64,000 nt of DNA, taken from the NCBI RefSeq assembly GCF_000711695.1, contig NW_013547012.1, positions 124,001 through 188,000 on the forward strand, in the 5' to 3' direction. Positions 35,032 through 45,231 of this stretch are shown here, piece by piece. The translations under genes were made by a program, and so were the position numbers. Numbering within the stretch: position 1 is the stretch's first letter; each line of letters opens with the position of its first letter. The notes under the pieces are model-generated. The model did no database searches. It was not told where the DNA came from and saw only the letters and a list, made by a program, of their open reading frames with translations. The DNA comes from Tilletiaria anomala UBC 951. Lineage: Eukaryota; Basidiomycota; Exobasidiomycetes; Georgefischeriales; Tilletiariaceae.

Positions 35032-37528
35032 CTATTTCTTTCCGGCTACCTCCTTCTCCCACCACTTCTCAAAGCCCGCGCCAGTGCTGTTCCCTGCGGC
35101 AGGCGCCGACGCTGTCGACGCCTTCGGATACGTGGGCGATGATGGTGCGATTTTCGCCATGCCATATGGCGCGAAATTCTCACCACTTTTGGCTGCCAGC
35201 GACTGTGACTCCTTCCACGCTTGGGCCTGCGCCTGGGCCTGCTGTATGCGCGTGATGGCGTTGATCAGCGACGGCGTCGCCGGAACCATGGTTTGCGCGC
35301 CCGCGGGCTGCGGCGCCTGCAACTGTGGGGCCACTGATGGAGCTGACAGCGGAGGGCGCGATGCTGCTGAGGAAGCCGGCAGCGTCGCAGGCGCGGCCAC
35401 TGCAGCGCTGTCTCTGTACACTGCAAGCGGCTTGTGCACCTCCTCGCTGCCGCCGCTATTGGAAGGATCTGAGAGCCCGTCCGATGAAGAGGATGAGGAT
35501 GCCTTGGTCGTGCCGCTGAGCCCGCTTCCGGCGCCGCCGTTACCACCAGCACTGGAGGCACAGCTATCGGTCCGGTAGCTGGGCGGGCGGGGGAGCGCGT
35601 ATCCGCGGTAGTTCTCCAGCCCGCCGTTGCCCTTATTGAGCTCGGCAACTGCATCGCGCTCACCGCTCTTGTGCTGCTGCTGCTGCTTCTTATCGTCGAC
35701 GCTGCTGTCGTCGATATTGGTCGCGTAGCTGTCGTCGTCACTGTCATCAGCGTCGTGTTCGTCGCTGAGCTCAGAGGCCTCTGCGTCTTTCTCTCCGCGG
35801 GCGAGCGCCTGGAAGCGTGCAGGCCCGCGCGAGATATTGCGGCCGGCGCTTGAGCGAGCCTTTGCGCTCTTTGCGCGGCGGTTTGGGTTGAGCTCCGTGA
35901 ATGCAGCACCGCCGGCCGACGGCGCGCTGGTGGCGCCTGCGGTAATGGGCGGATCGCGACCGTACGAGGCGGGCCGCTGGTCCTTGTCGCTGAAGAGGCC
36001 TGCGACGCGCTGCCAAGCCGTCGGAGCGGGCTCGAACAGGCCCGCACGCGACTCGACCATTCCGGTTGGGCCGGGCACCGCTGCGCCGCTCTTGTTGACA
36101 AAGCGTTCCGTCCAGCCGCCAAGGTAATCGTTCCATTCCTCCACCGCGTCGTTTCCCGTCTTGGCGCCGATGAAGAACTGAAGTGCACAGCCGATAACGC
36201 AGCCGAGCACGCCGCCTGCGATGTAACCCTTGAATGCGGGCGTGCCCCACGCGCTGATCGCGTTGGCCTGTGTCGCGGATCCGTCGTGGGCGAAGAGCAG
36301 AGCCCAGAGGTCGAGCCAGGCTGCGCTCGAGTCCTCCGGCGGCGCAAAGAGCGCGACGCCAGTGAGCATGGTTACGACGCCGATCAGTGCGGTGCAGACC
36401 CCGAGCAGGTGGCGCTGCACGGTGCTGTTGCGCGCCGTGAGGAGGAGCGGCGCGGTGAAGAGGGAGGCAAAGATGGCGAGCAGGATGACGCGGATGGTCA
36501 GTGTATGGATGCCAAAGACAGCCGTAACGAGAAGGACGGTGCAGACGCCGGCGAGTAAGCCAGCCATGCTGCGGCCGACGACGCGCCAGTGACCGCCTAG
36601 CAACGGACCAAGGACGAGGCTGGGGGCAAACCAGAGGGCAAAGAACGCCTGCGGCGCCAGCGGCGCCTTGCCGCTGCGCGCGCAGACAGCACACAGGACA
36701 AGCGTGACGAGGAAGCTGAAGAAGAGGAAGCCAATGACGCAGCCGCCGATTCCGCCTGCGAGCAGCGCAGCGCGCGACTTGACCTGCTTGCCGTTCGGCA
36801 GAATGGCCGAGCGCGAGCGCACGCCGGCGCGAGAGAGCCAGTTGAACGAGGCGAACCCGCTGAAGAGGAGCAGCGTGCCGGTCAAGATCCAGAGGATGCA
36901 GTAGATGATCTGTGCCCAGTACAGGGACTGGACCGTGTTGGCGACTGAGCGGACGCGAAAGAGGGAGAGGTTAGCGGCGCTCATGCGTTGGCAAATCATG
37001 GGGGGAAAGCTTACAGGAAAAGGGTGCGTCATGGAAGGTATGTCCATCTATCGTATAGCTTCCATCCGCATTGGCAGGGACAGCCACGGCGTTTCTTAGG
37101 CCCCATGTCGTCCAAGCATTAGAGCCGATCATGCCCTCTCCCTGGATCGCGTTGGGAGATATAGCAAGCTTTACGCTACGAGGTACACCCTCAGTCGGGT
37201 GGACTTTGACATACTTCACAAGAGCATTGGCGAGATCCGCCGAGTCATGCCCGGCGTACATGCGCTCAGAGGCAGGCAGCGCGGCATATTCGTTGCCGAC
37301 GTTGACGATTCGCGTGTAGTGCGCGACGAGCACGTCGGCAATGTCGGAAGACGAGTGACCGTTCATGAAGAGTGGGACGTTGCCCGCGAGAAGGTTCTTG
37401 GATTCTTGGCCGGCGATGATGCCAGCCGGCGTTGCCGGTGTCACTGGCGAGGAGGAAGTTGAATCGGGGGGAGCGTCAAATCCAATGGTAGCCGCCATGG
37501 GCGCGATACCATGCAGTGGGTGCGCCAT
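35032..37528 (-). CDS. DUF4203/TM7SF3-type multi-pass membrane protein with novel N-terminal region
   Basis: Exons 37528-37015 and 36944-35032 (70-nt intron, codon TTC rebuilt) encode 808 residues. The first 171 residues are soluble with no signal peptide (MAHPLHGIAPMAAT...) and I do not recognise them. From about 175 there are seven or eight hydrophobic helices: YWAQIIYCILWILTGTLLLF, LLAGGIGGCVIGFLFFSFLV, ALWFAPSLVLGPLLGG, AGLLAGVCTVLLVTAVFG, VILLAIFASLFTAPLLL, LLGVCTALIGVVTMLTGVAL and GYIAGGVLGCVIGCALQFF. This glycine-rich helix pattern is that of the DUF4203/TMEM198-like group, whose role in fungi is unknown. Residues beyond about 490 form a Ser/Pro/Ala-rich cytosolic tail of more than 300 residues with a poly-Gln patch. 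The gene is divergent from TRP4. Confidence 0.7.
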
Positions 37529-38099
37529 GACGCTCAGCTTTGCTGGAACGCAAGCAGGTTGTAGAGTTCGTTATAGCGGTGCGGAGTGCAACTCGTCAAT
37601 AGTGCGTTACTTTCGGGGTGATGGTCGTAAATGGGCTCGTTTCGGATTGGATTAGACTGGATGGCGGGTAAGGGGTATAGATGAAGGTAACTTGCTGTCA
37701 ATTCGTTTCGTTGGTCATCAGGGCGTGCAGCGGATGAGAGGAGGGGAGAGGTTCAAGCTGCTGCGGCTGGCATGGTCACAAAGCGGCGATGGCGGCTGGT
37801 GCATGAAGCGTGAAGATCGCGATGGCGAGGTGGCCAATGGAAATCGATCCATGCCAGATGCATCCATTGCATCCTACCCTATCCCATCCCATCCTAGCAA
37901 GCAGACTGGTAGGTGCGCATCGCCGTATGTGGAAAGTGACGCAGTCGCGGCTGCGCGACTGCGATTGCCCTAGCAAATAGGGGCTTTGCTGACGTAAGGA
38001 CACGATATCGGTGCAAGTCTGCATTGCTTCGGTGCAACCATATACAGCACAACCCTAGATGAACGGCTTCGCCGGCCCTTTGAAAGTAATTTGACTTTT

Positions 38100-38107
38100 G
38101 TGAGTCA
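38100..38107. promoter_or_regulatory. TGAGTCA element (possible Gcn4/AP-1 site), TRP4 promoter
   Basis: TGAGTCA, the consensus for Gcn4/CPC1-type bZIP factors, occurs about 180 bp upstream of the TRP4 ATG. General amino-acid control of TRP genes by such factors is well known in fungi. A single site is only suggestive. Confidence 0.45.
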
Positions 38108-38218
38108 CGGGTTTGTGGTCAGCAAGGGATGAAGCTGAACTTCCAGCTAGACATGCTATCTCCATTTTCGGGGTCCAGGGCCTCGACGATGCAGAACTAG
38201 ATTAGGCTAGACAAACAA

Positions 38219-38245
38219 CACAGCATAGCACAGCATAGCACAGCA
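38219..38245 (+). repeat. Short tandem repeat in TRP4 leader
   Basis: The unit ACAGCATAGC is repeated about two and a half times, followed by looser CAGCA copies up to 38275, immediately upstream of the TRP4 start. Confidence 0.7.
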
Positions 38246-38282
38246 AAGACGCAGCATATCGCAGCACATTTGGAACGCAGAT

Positions 38283-40093
38283 ATGGCAGCCACAAGCAGC
38301 ATTGCACCGCCGCTTGTAAAAGGAAGCAATGCCGGCGCCTCAGCGCCGCACACGTCCGACACCTTTCGGCCGCTGCTCAAGAAGCTTACCCTCTCATGTC
38401 CGCTACCGCCCGCTTCGCCTTCAGAGGTAGCATCCTCATCATCGCTATCATCTGCCCATTCCCCCTCACAGACACACCCGCCAGGCCCTCCGTTGACCCC
38501 GGCTGACTTGCTGGCCCTGTTCGAGCACATGGCTGATGCCAACTTCACCTCCAGCCATGCGAACCATGCGCAGATCGGCGCAGCGCTGACAGCTCTACGC
38601 ATGAGCGGAATCGATCGCGAACCCGCAGCGCTCGCCATCGCCAGCAAAGTATTCCTGCAGTGCTGCTTGCGCGTGCCGCAGCGGGCGGTGCAAGGCGACG
38701 ATCAAAGCGATGGTCGTGGTGGGGGTGGGGGTGGTGACGGGAAAGAGTACACGGGTCTCCTCGACATTGTCGGTACCGGCGGGGATGGGCAGGATACATT
38801 CAACGTCTCGACCACCGCAGCGATCGTCGCCTCTGGTGTACCTGGCATTCGTGTCTGCAAGGTGAGAAGTTGAAGGCTGTCACCCCTTCTGATCGAACTG
38901 ATAACCGATCAAGCTGACGCCTTTTTGTCCCTTGCCACTCCTCTCAGCACGGCGCCAAGGCATCCTCATCAACGTCCGGTTCGGTTGACCTGCTCCTATC
39001 GCTAGGCATCCCGCTCTCGCGGTTACCGCCGACGTCGCTGCCGGACATCCTGCCGGCGTCTTCCTTCGCCTTCCTCTACGCACAGCTCTTCCACCCGTCG
39101 CTGGCGCCGCTGGCGCCGATCCGCCGCGCGCTGTCCTTCCCGACACTCTTCAACGTCCTCGGCCCGCTGATCAACCCGGCGCTGCCGCGACGCTGCGTGC
39201 TTGGTGTGCACTCGTATGGCCTCGGCAGGACCTTCGCCGAAGCGCTCCAGCGCCGCGGCGACGTCCAGCGCGCTTGGGTCGTTTGCGGCCGTGAGGGCCT
39301 CGATGAGATCAGTTGTGCAGGCGAGACGGATGTCTGGGAGCTCAGCGAGCGGGGCGAGATCACACAGCGCGTCGTCACGCCGGAAGACTTTGGCCTGCAG
39401 CGACATCCGCTCAGCCACGTCGGTTCTTTTTCGTCCGACGAGAATGCCGCAATAGTTTGGCGTCTGCTCTCGTCCACGACGGACGAAGACCTGCCACTGG
39501 AACCGCTCGCGAGCCCGTCTCGCCTACGCACACACGAGCTGCCAACTCTGCTCTCCACTTCCTCCTCCCTGTCTTCCTCCTTCTCATCCATCGCTTCTAT
39601 ACCCACCACGCCAACAGCCCCATCCACGCCGACCGGAACGTCGTCTCTCCCGCCCATACCAGCGAATACGCACCTGCGCGCCATCGCGGACTATACGCTC
39701 ATGCAAGCCGCTGCGCTGATCTACGTCGCGGGGCGCGCTCCGACGTTACCCGCGTGCGTACACCTTGCGCGTACGGCTATGCAGGACGGCAGCGCCAAAG
39801 CAGCGCTTGAGCGTTTTGAGCAGTGCGCAAACCGCGAGATTGCACGCAGTGACGAACAAGCGCGACGGAGAGCCGAAGAGGCGCAGGCGAACGCTACCTT
39901 AAATGCTTCAGCCGCAGAGGGAGACGCGAAGGAGCGTGAGGAGAAACCTGAAAAGATGCAAGGCAGCGACACTCGGAAATCTAGGCAACGTCTAAGGCAA
40001 AGGGAAAAGACAGACGATAGGAACCAGCTGCAGGACGGATTTGCATACCTTCCGGAACCCTCGCGCGATGCGAACGTCGGTACCGACGACTAG
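38283..40093 (+). CDS. TRP4: Anthranilate phosphoribosyltransferase
   Basis: Exons 38283-38861 and 38948-40093 (86-nt intron, phase 0) encode 574 residues. The enzyme joins anthranilate to PRPP in tryptophan synthesis. Motifs are in order: an N-terminal helical bundle (LTPADLLALFEHMADANFTS), LDIVGTGGDGQDTFNVSTTA for PRPP binding, then KHGAKASSSTSGSVDLLLSLGI across the intron junction. FNVLGPLINPALPRRCVLGVHS and the catalytic-face segment ISCAGETDVWEL follow. The protein is far longer than the usual 340-380 residues. It has a Ser-rich N-terminal lead, a poly-Gly insert before GTGGD, a Ser/Thr/Pro-rich insert of about 45 residues before the final helices, and a charged tail of about 110 residues. 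Those extensions look disordered and do not disturb the motifs. It is convergent with the Zn2Cys6 gene (294 bp apart). Confidence 0.92.
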
Positions 40094-40387
40094 ACCCCTC
40101 ACTGACAGAGCCCCACGTTTCCGTTGCACCGCTACAGCTGCCATGCATGTCCGAGTACTCCTGCCAGTGGAGCGTCGCGCTCGATATCTTCGCACGCAGC
40201 CCCTCACCCCCTTACAGACCTAGTCGATTAGCCTATGTATGTATAAATGCAGTCTAGATTGTTTGAGTGCAAATATGACACTGCAACAGGATGTCTGAGG
40301 CTTTGGGTAAGACGAAGAAATCTGAGAGGAGAGTTGGCGTCCTCGGGACGAGTTACGCCGACATGATGATTCCGTACGCAGCATACA

Positions 40388-43300
40388 TCAAAAGCGTGCT
40401 TCCTGCACTTGCGCTTGCGCCTGTGCAAGCGCAGCGTCGAGATGCACATTCTGCAATGTAGCGCCGACAACCATAATATTCGAGCTATCGTTGGCAAGAC
40501 CGATGCTGCTGCTGCTGCTGCCGTCACCGCTGCTACCAGCCCCGTGCGCGACGCCGTGCAGCCAAGCCACCGTCATTTTCAGCCTGGCCACCTCATCAGG
40601 CAGCCAAGAGGGAAAGATCATGCCCATCGCCTTCCTCGCGCTGACCTGTGCACTCAACGCAGCGAGCAGCCGTTCCGCGTGCGAAAGCAGCGCATCGCCT
40701 TCGTTGAGCGCAGCATGCAGCTGCATCAGCGCTTTGACGTTCGACGCGGCACACTGGAGCTCGACCTGGCTTTGTTTCAGCGGCGGTCGAGGGGCATTTG
40801 GCGCATCGCCAATAGTGCCTCCAGCAAAGTTGCTGCTGCTGCCACTGTGAGATGCGGCACTGTGCTGAGCCGGCCGGCCAGACTGTGCCGTGTTTCCTGT
40901 CGTTCCTGCTGCGGCGGCGGCCGCCGATGTTTGCTCGGGCTCTACAGATGCCCCTGCGTCACTGAGCAGGCGCGAGGTCATGGCGATGACGCCATCGAGC
41001 CAGATCGAAAGCGATGGCGGAATGTAGGTGCGATGCAGGCTCGGTGTTGCAAGTGGCACAATGAATGTGGCAGAAGATGAGGCTGGGTGCTGCTGTTGCC
41101 CGTCGTTTCGAGTGGATGCCGCGCTGGTGTTCCCAAAATCGAGAATGTAGTTTTCGAATGTACGCTTAGTCCAGATGCCCGTCTACAATAATGTGTAATT
41201 GGTCAACATGCCAGAACGCATTGCGTCGCAGCCGCCATGGCCTCGCTCACCTTTCTCCAGATACTCAAGCGCAGCGGCACCAGCGCACAGCAGACGAAGT
41301 GCATGACCTGATTGCGCATTTGCGTACCCCCCTCGTCCAGCCCCTTGAGCCTGATGAAGATGAGGCGGTCCTCGAGCGCATCGAGCCGCTCGCTGAGCAC
41401 GAGCGCCTGCTGGTGGCTGCTGATGCGTGCAGCCTTGCACGCGATGCGCACGAGGTGTGAGCCGAGGCGGAGCAGCTCCTGTATGCAGTGGAACGATAGG
41501 GGTAGTTCCTTGGGCAGCTGCGATGGCTCCCAGTGGCCGATCGGGCGGACCATCTCGAGGTGCAGCGGCAGCTTGATGTTATCCTCGTGCGGCGCGAGGA
41601 GCATGTCGCGCATCCAGTGGCTCGACGGCGTCCAGCACAGGCGCAGCAGCGTCTCCAACAGCACGTCAGCATCGGCCGTGCCGCCTTCCAGGACGGCGGA
41701 CGGGGGTCTCGTGTAGAAGGCCGCGTCGGCGGACGCGGCGGAGCCGGGCACGGCGGCCGCCCAGCGGTTTCCGAGGATGGTCTGCTGGATGAGGTTGATG
41801 AGGTCGCGCTTCTCCTGCACGTCCTCGGACAGGAGCGTGAGCAGGGTGGTGGCCTGCGCCATTGTGATGCTGCGGTTGCTGCCGGACTCGATGGTCGCTT
41901 GGAGCTGCGTGATGGCCATCTTGTGCAGCTTGGCGACAATCTGCCGCGTGACTGGGTCTATGCTTAAGAAGTCGATGTTGAACGGCTCCGGGCGCTTCTC
42001 CTTGATGCTCATCATGGCCACGGCGAGCACGGCGGGAAGCAGCGCCGGGTGCGCCTTCGCACGTTTGTCGGCGTCTTGCAGCAACGCCATGAGCTCGGGC
42101 GGGTAGATCAAGCCAAAGAAGATGGCATTGCTCGTGGTGAAGTGCTCAGTGAGCGACTTGATCATGCGTCTCGAGCGTGCGCGAGAAGGCCCAAAGATCA
42201 GCACTACCTCATCCCACCAGCCCGGGTTGCGGCTGCTCCGGTTGTCCGGTTCGCGCGCGATCGTCGCGCGCGCTGCGTGCAGCCGCCGCCGCAAGGAATG
42301 GTTCCTGACGAGGTGCAGCGCAGATGCAGAACGGTTCCCCGTCAGCGCGGAAGGAAGCGGCTCCTCCGGTATGGCCGCGCCCACATCGTGGTCATCCTCC
42401 TCCTCCTCTGCCTTATCTTCGTCTTCCTCCTGCGACGATGCGACACTGGCGTCGTCGCCGTCGTCGTACAGCGCCGGGTCAACCTCGTAGCTCAGCCACA
42501 AATAGCCACTCGTGGCGGAAGCGGCGACCTGGCACAGTCCGTCGTCCGCCTCGGCGGAGCGCGTGAACGTGTGCTCGGGCGGTGGCGATGCCGTTATCTT
42601 GCTCCGCGACTGCGACTGCGATAGCGCGAGAGGCTGGACATGATCGGCAGATGTCCATGCGCGCGTCGGCTGCCCCTGCGTGTTGGGCAGAGACTGGTGC
42701 GGCGAGGCCATTGACACCGTAAAGCTTGTCGTCGCACGTCCCTTGCGCGGCTGCAACATGGGCGGAATCGACGTGATGCGACCAGCGGCGGGAGAGGAGT
42801 GATGCCCATCATGTATGTGAAGTGCCGTGGCTTGGGCAGCGGGAGGCTGTGTGTGAATTGGAGTTTCATCAAATGCGTGCTGCCCGCCCGATGGCCCGAC
42901 ACGGACGAGGTCAACAAGGGAAGCCCCGGGTGCAAGATCTAACGGGCGAAAATGCTCGCTCGGAACTGCGAGGTCCATGCCGCCGTCGGGGCTACCAACC
43001 GTTCGCGCAGCTATTGCCCCCTTTGCCTCGTTGTTTCCGTCTGACGTTTTGCTCTTCTCCTTGTTGGCCTTAGGTTTGCTGTATGGCCCCTCCTTTGCCG
43101 CAGCAGCTGAAGCTGCCCCTCTCCCTATGGCCAATTCCCGTCGCCCAGCGCCGCTGGCGGGCGCGTGTACACACTGCAAGCTGCGTCGCTCGCACTGCCT
43201 GCACGGCTGCTCGCCGTCGCAGCGAAGCTTGCGCAAGCGGCAGAACGTGCAAACCGTCACACTGGAGAGAACCTTTCCTTTTCCGTGGCCCGGCCTATTG

Positions 43301-44088
43301 CCACTCACAGCAGCAGTAGCAGCCGCAGGAGTACCATCACCGGTGCTGACGCTGTGCACCATGTTGTGTCCGTTGCTGAAGGCCACGCCATCGAGGGTGG
43401 CCACCGATGGACCGACCATGAGCGGAGGCTGGTTCAACGCAGAGTAGCTCACCACATGTCGCTGCGTTGGCGTTGGAACCATCGGCATCGGCATTTCAAT
43501 CGGATGCGAGGAGGGGCCAAGTGCATGCGAAGCTCTAGCTCCAGCGGGCAAGAAGGCAGGGTTCGGGATGTGCGCGGATTGCGCCAAGCCGGTCCAATGA
43601 TCTGCCTGCTCGTTTGTGGAGAACGATAACATGTACTGCTGTCCAGTGGCAATGGCATCGGCAGCGGCCGCCGCTGCCACCGCAGAAGTCTCTATTTTAT
43701 CGCCAAAAGGAATGGATTGCGCATACGGCACGGGCACCGTGGCGGAGTCGACGGGTATGAGGGGGAAGAACTGGCCGCCCATTGATTCAGTGGGGCGCGA
43801 CTGCTGATGCTGCTCGGAGAGAGGGACCTGCGGAACGTAAGCGGACGGTAGGGATGCGTGCTGCTGTTGGGGTTGCAGCTGCTGGTATGGTCTCTGTGCC
43901 GGCGCGGCATCGTGCCGAAGCTGCTGGTGCTGTATTGCGGGATCTTGCAGAACAGCGTCATCAAACAGCTGCGGCTGTGCGTGACTGTCGAACCGCAAAC
44001 CCAAGGGGCCGTCTGCCTTTTGGCCTTGCATCACGGCAGATGCTGACGCGTGAGAGGGCGCCAAGCTAGGCTTGGTCGTGTGGGACAT
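40388..44088 (-). CDS. Zn2Cys6 fungal-type transcription factor
   Basis: Exons 44088-41251 and 41182-40388 (68-nt intron, phase 0) encode 1210 residues. The zinc cluster at about residues 279-308 reads VCTFCRLRKLRCDG followed by QPCRQCERRSLQCVH, with six cysteines in the CX2CX6CX5CX2CX6C arrangement. A basic linker (GAGRRELAIGRG) follows. Upstream is a Gln/Pro-rich lead typical of activators. Downstream the middle homology region includes WWDEVVLIFGPSRARSRRMI and AIFFGLIYPPELMALL, a form common in basidiomycete regulators. An acidic stretch (ASVASSQEEDEDKAEEEEDD) may be an activation segment. The second exon continues TGIWTKRTFENYILDFG. The start MSHTTKPSL is the first ATG in the frame. Its targets are unknown and no metabolic cluster surrounds it. 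Confidence 0.88.
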
Positions 44089-45231
44089 GGCAAACAAGCA
44101 GGACAAAACCGCCCGGATGATCAGCGATCAGCTGTGGTTACTCTGGCTGCGTTGTCTGCCAACGGGGGGTCTGGAAACGCAACCGCGTTGTCGGGCGCGA
44201 CCTGTAGTCGTGTCTTGATGCAGATGTGGTAGAGACGGCGTTGCTCTTCCTCAGAGACGGACAATGACTGCAGGGGGAGGTGATGGCGGCGGCGATCACT
44301 TTGGTGGGTTAAAACTGGACCTTATTGCTGGGAAGTTGACAGATGGCGACATCAAATACCCGGCCAGGTCGGCGGGTTATCTGCGTGCGTCCCTTGCCTC
44401 GACTTCACGGGGATGCAAACCCGACCAATGGGCGTCACCGAGGCGACGCAGCATGCATACATGCTGACTGACTGGCTGGCGCTCACGGCCAACCTCGTCC
44501 ACCTATCCTTGTGTCTGGCAATGGAACAGCTCTGCCTTGACTGCGGGCGACATGCTTGCGCCGGACCGATGATGACATGACTAGACGGGCCGTTCTTCCT
44601 GCAAACTCCGAACTCGTGGCTCGAACCACCGGCTATATTCTGGTAGCATAGAACCCTTACTAGGTTACATACATACACTTGGCAGGCATGGTGCCGCGCC
44701 GTAAGCAGGGTCGGAGATTAAAAAGCCACATACCCAGGCCACACAACGCTCCGAGCCCGGGTCAGGGCTTTTTAAAGGGTTAGGGTTACGCGACAAAGTT
44801 CATCAACTATAAGGGAAGAACTTTTAGGCTCATCGGTAGAGACTTGCTGAGCTGCCGCCGGAAGTCCGAAGGGGGCCGCGGCATCGTGTTGGCACAAATG
44901 GGCCGACAGCACCAACAGTTCGATTATTGGCGCAATTGGTTCAAATAAAAAGTTCAGGAGGCGGGAGCTTAGATTCAGGAAGCATGCGGCAGTCACAGAC
45001 ACTCAACAGAAAACATCACATATGCGCGCCCGCAGGGTGGGGAGGGGGGACGAATGCAATGACAACCGGCAGGCAGGCATGGGGCAAACGGTGTGCACAC
45101 GGTAATGTATGTCACATGTATGCGCAGGCGAGCGACTGGGTTTGCGTCCTGAGTGCCCCTCGCGCAAGGCAGGCGAATTGCGCTTTCTTCATTCCCCAGC
45201 GAAAAGTCGCTGCGTCCTAAATCATCATCAT
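44089..45231. other. Promoter region of the Zn2Cys6 gene
   Basis: The 1.1 kb spacer lies between the Zn2Cys6 start and the chitin synthase stop, both on the minus strand. I see no gene. The part at 44100-44700 should hold the regulator's promoter and leader. Confidence 0.5.

Larger units (their letters stand above)
37529..38282. promoter_or_regulatory. Divergent spacer DUF4203-type gene / TRP4
   Basis: This 754-bp spacer holds both promoters. A short tandem repeat lies at 38219-38245 just before the TRP4 ATG. I could not identify a Gcn4-type TGACTC element with certainty, although TGAGTCAC occurs at 38100-38107. Confidence 0.5.

Noticed and set aside
35265-36347. 360-codon Arg/Ser-rich open frame in another minus-strand frame of the DUF4203 gene
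   Set aside because: The main frame has clear membrane helices. The other is low-complexity shadow coding from GC-rich codons.
44560-44650. Possible minus-strand tRNA with GGTTCGAG
   Set aside because: No acceptor stem or anticodon stem could be formed around the motif.
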